A stretch of DNA of 64,000 nucleotides from Rhizophagus irregularis (lineage: Eukaryota; Glomeromycota; Glomeromycetes; Glomerales; Glomeraceae). A program made the translations under genes and the position numbers. Positions 63,309 through 64,000 of the stretch are shown one piece after another. Below the pieces are notes generated by a model that was given only the letters and a program-made list of their open reading frames with translations, was not told where the DNA came from and did no database searches. The stretch is from the NCBI RefSeq assembly GCF_026210795.1, contig NC_089453.1, positions 3,350,501-3,414,500 of the forward strand, read 5' to 3'. Positions within the stretch are counted from its first letter, which is position 1. Each line of letters begins with the position of its first letter.

Positions 63309-64000
63309 TTAACCTGTAAATTTTTTAAACTTTTTAGTTCTTGTTGAAGTTTTTCTAAAAGTTGATGCAGATGTATTATTTTGCCTTTCATTTACTGTTT
63401 TCTATTATTATAAATTAATATATATATTAATAATAAGAATTAATAATTTCATTTAAACAAAATAAATAAAAATATAAAATATAATACCTCAATTTCAGCA
63501 ACAATAAAATTATAACAATTATAAGCATGTGATACTAGTAAATAAGTAGGAAACAATTTTTCAATTAATTTTTCTTCAACATCATTCCATAAATTTAATG
63601 TAAAATCTAAAAGGTATATATTTAAATTCAAATTTTCAATATTAGAATCAATTAACAAAAACCTATAAATAAATCTTTTTAAAGCAAATGCAAATGCTTT
63701 AGCAGAAATAAGTTGTTGATTTTGATTTTCTGTATCATAATAATTCATGATATTATTAATTGAATCCTTCATTTGTTGTGTTAATGGAATTTTAAATTTT
63801 TCATCAATATTATGAATTATTGAATTAGCAATCTGTTCTTCAATTAATTCATAAAAAACTATAATATGTTTTAAAGAAAATCCTTCTATAAATGTAATAT
63901 TATAGCTTTCTAATTTTAACCACTGATTAATAAAATTTAAAATAAGTATATTATTATTTTTAATTGATAATTCTTTAATAAAACAAAGAATTATTTCAAA
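63309..64000 (-). CDS. RNF213-like giant AAA+ protein, copy D (3' end only)
   Basis: The gene enters from the right edge and is seen as exon 63488-64000 (open, continuing beyond the window), a GT-AG intron (63402-63487) and a terminal exon 63309-63401 ending TAA. The visible part matches the last 200 or so residues of A-C: CFIKELSIKNNNILILNFIN, then GFSLKHIIVFYELIEEQIAN, then KAFAFALKRFIYRFLLIDSN and FPTYLLVSHAYN. The terminal exon encodes a basic Ser/Thr-rich tail (KTVNERQNNTSASTFRKTST, then RTKKFKKFTG). Residues FIVAEIE and NLNIYLLDF make it closer to copy C than to A or B. Nothing can be said of its ATPase modules. Confidence 0.9.

Noticed and set aside
1-64000. tRNA, rRNA or CRISPR
   Set aside because: No T-loop-like GTTCGAATCC box with a cloverleaf context, no rRNA core sequence, and no regularly spaced direct repeats other than the 20-bp minisatellite were seen.

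Overview
The window is eukaryotic: strongly AT-rich DNA with multi-exon genes, short GT-AG introns (about 60-120 bp) and many decayed DNA transposons. It is dominated by a head-to-tail family of giant RNF213-like AAA+ genes. Together these suggest an arbuscular mycorrhizal fungus (Glomeromycotina, Rhizophagus-like), where RNF213-like proteins are known to be numerous. The organism assignment is inference. I found no tRNA, rRNA or CRISPR, and no bacterial-type operon.

Layout. 1-6.6 kb is a transposon graveyard: a nearly pure purine/pyrimidine 20-bp minisatellite carrying a palindromic MITE (443-737), then a hAT element with 8-bp target duplication (2068-5325) whose transposase has three in-frame stops, then a TIR element (5625-6577) with a hAT-type MITE nested in it (5814-6223). 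Three complete giant genes follow, all on the minus strand: copy A (6775-19510, 12 exons, 3949 aa), copy B (24658-37307, 12 exons, 3918 aa) and copy C (44148-57042, 14 exons, 3950 aa). The 3' end of a fourth, copy D (63309 to beyond 64000), lies at the right edge. I placed every exon by splice sites and checked reading phase across all junctions; none of the three complete copies has a stop or frameshift. The spacers hold hairpins, MITEs, a decayed ORF1/gag-like retroelement relic (41.9-43.5 kb), a coiled-coil gene remnant (40.3 kb) and a Tc1/mariner-type non-autonomous element (61995-62875).

Protein architecture, N to C: CBM20 starch/glycogen-binding module, long helical stalk, AAA3 (P-loop, then DEIN Walker B and the ACNPYR-type sensor), AAA4 (SSKS P-loop, degenerate Walker B, GISNW sensor), degenerate AAA5/6 and hinge, then a roughly 1,100-residue helical region and a short basic tail on its own exon. 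This matches the RNF213 (mysterin) order, but the chains end where a RING/RZ E3 module would be expected.

Main points: the family appears to lack the E3 module; the AAA4 Walker B glutamate is asparagine in A, B and C; AAA3 is specifically damaged in copy B (P-loop Gly to Val, a deletion upstream, and a GC-AG intron directly after the P-loop lysine codon); copy C has two extra introns in AAA4; and patches of near identity between A and B suggest gene conversion. The window therefore looks like a diversifying cluster of giant AAA+ proteins that keep binding and scaffold modules while losing catalytic ones. A role in innate defence or glycogen/lipid-droplet biology is only inferred from animal RNF213.
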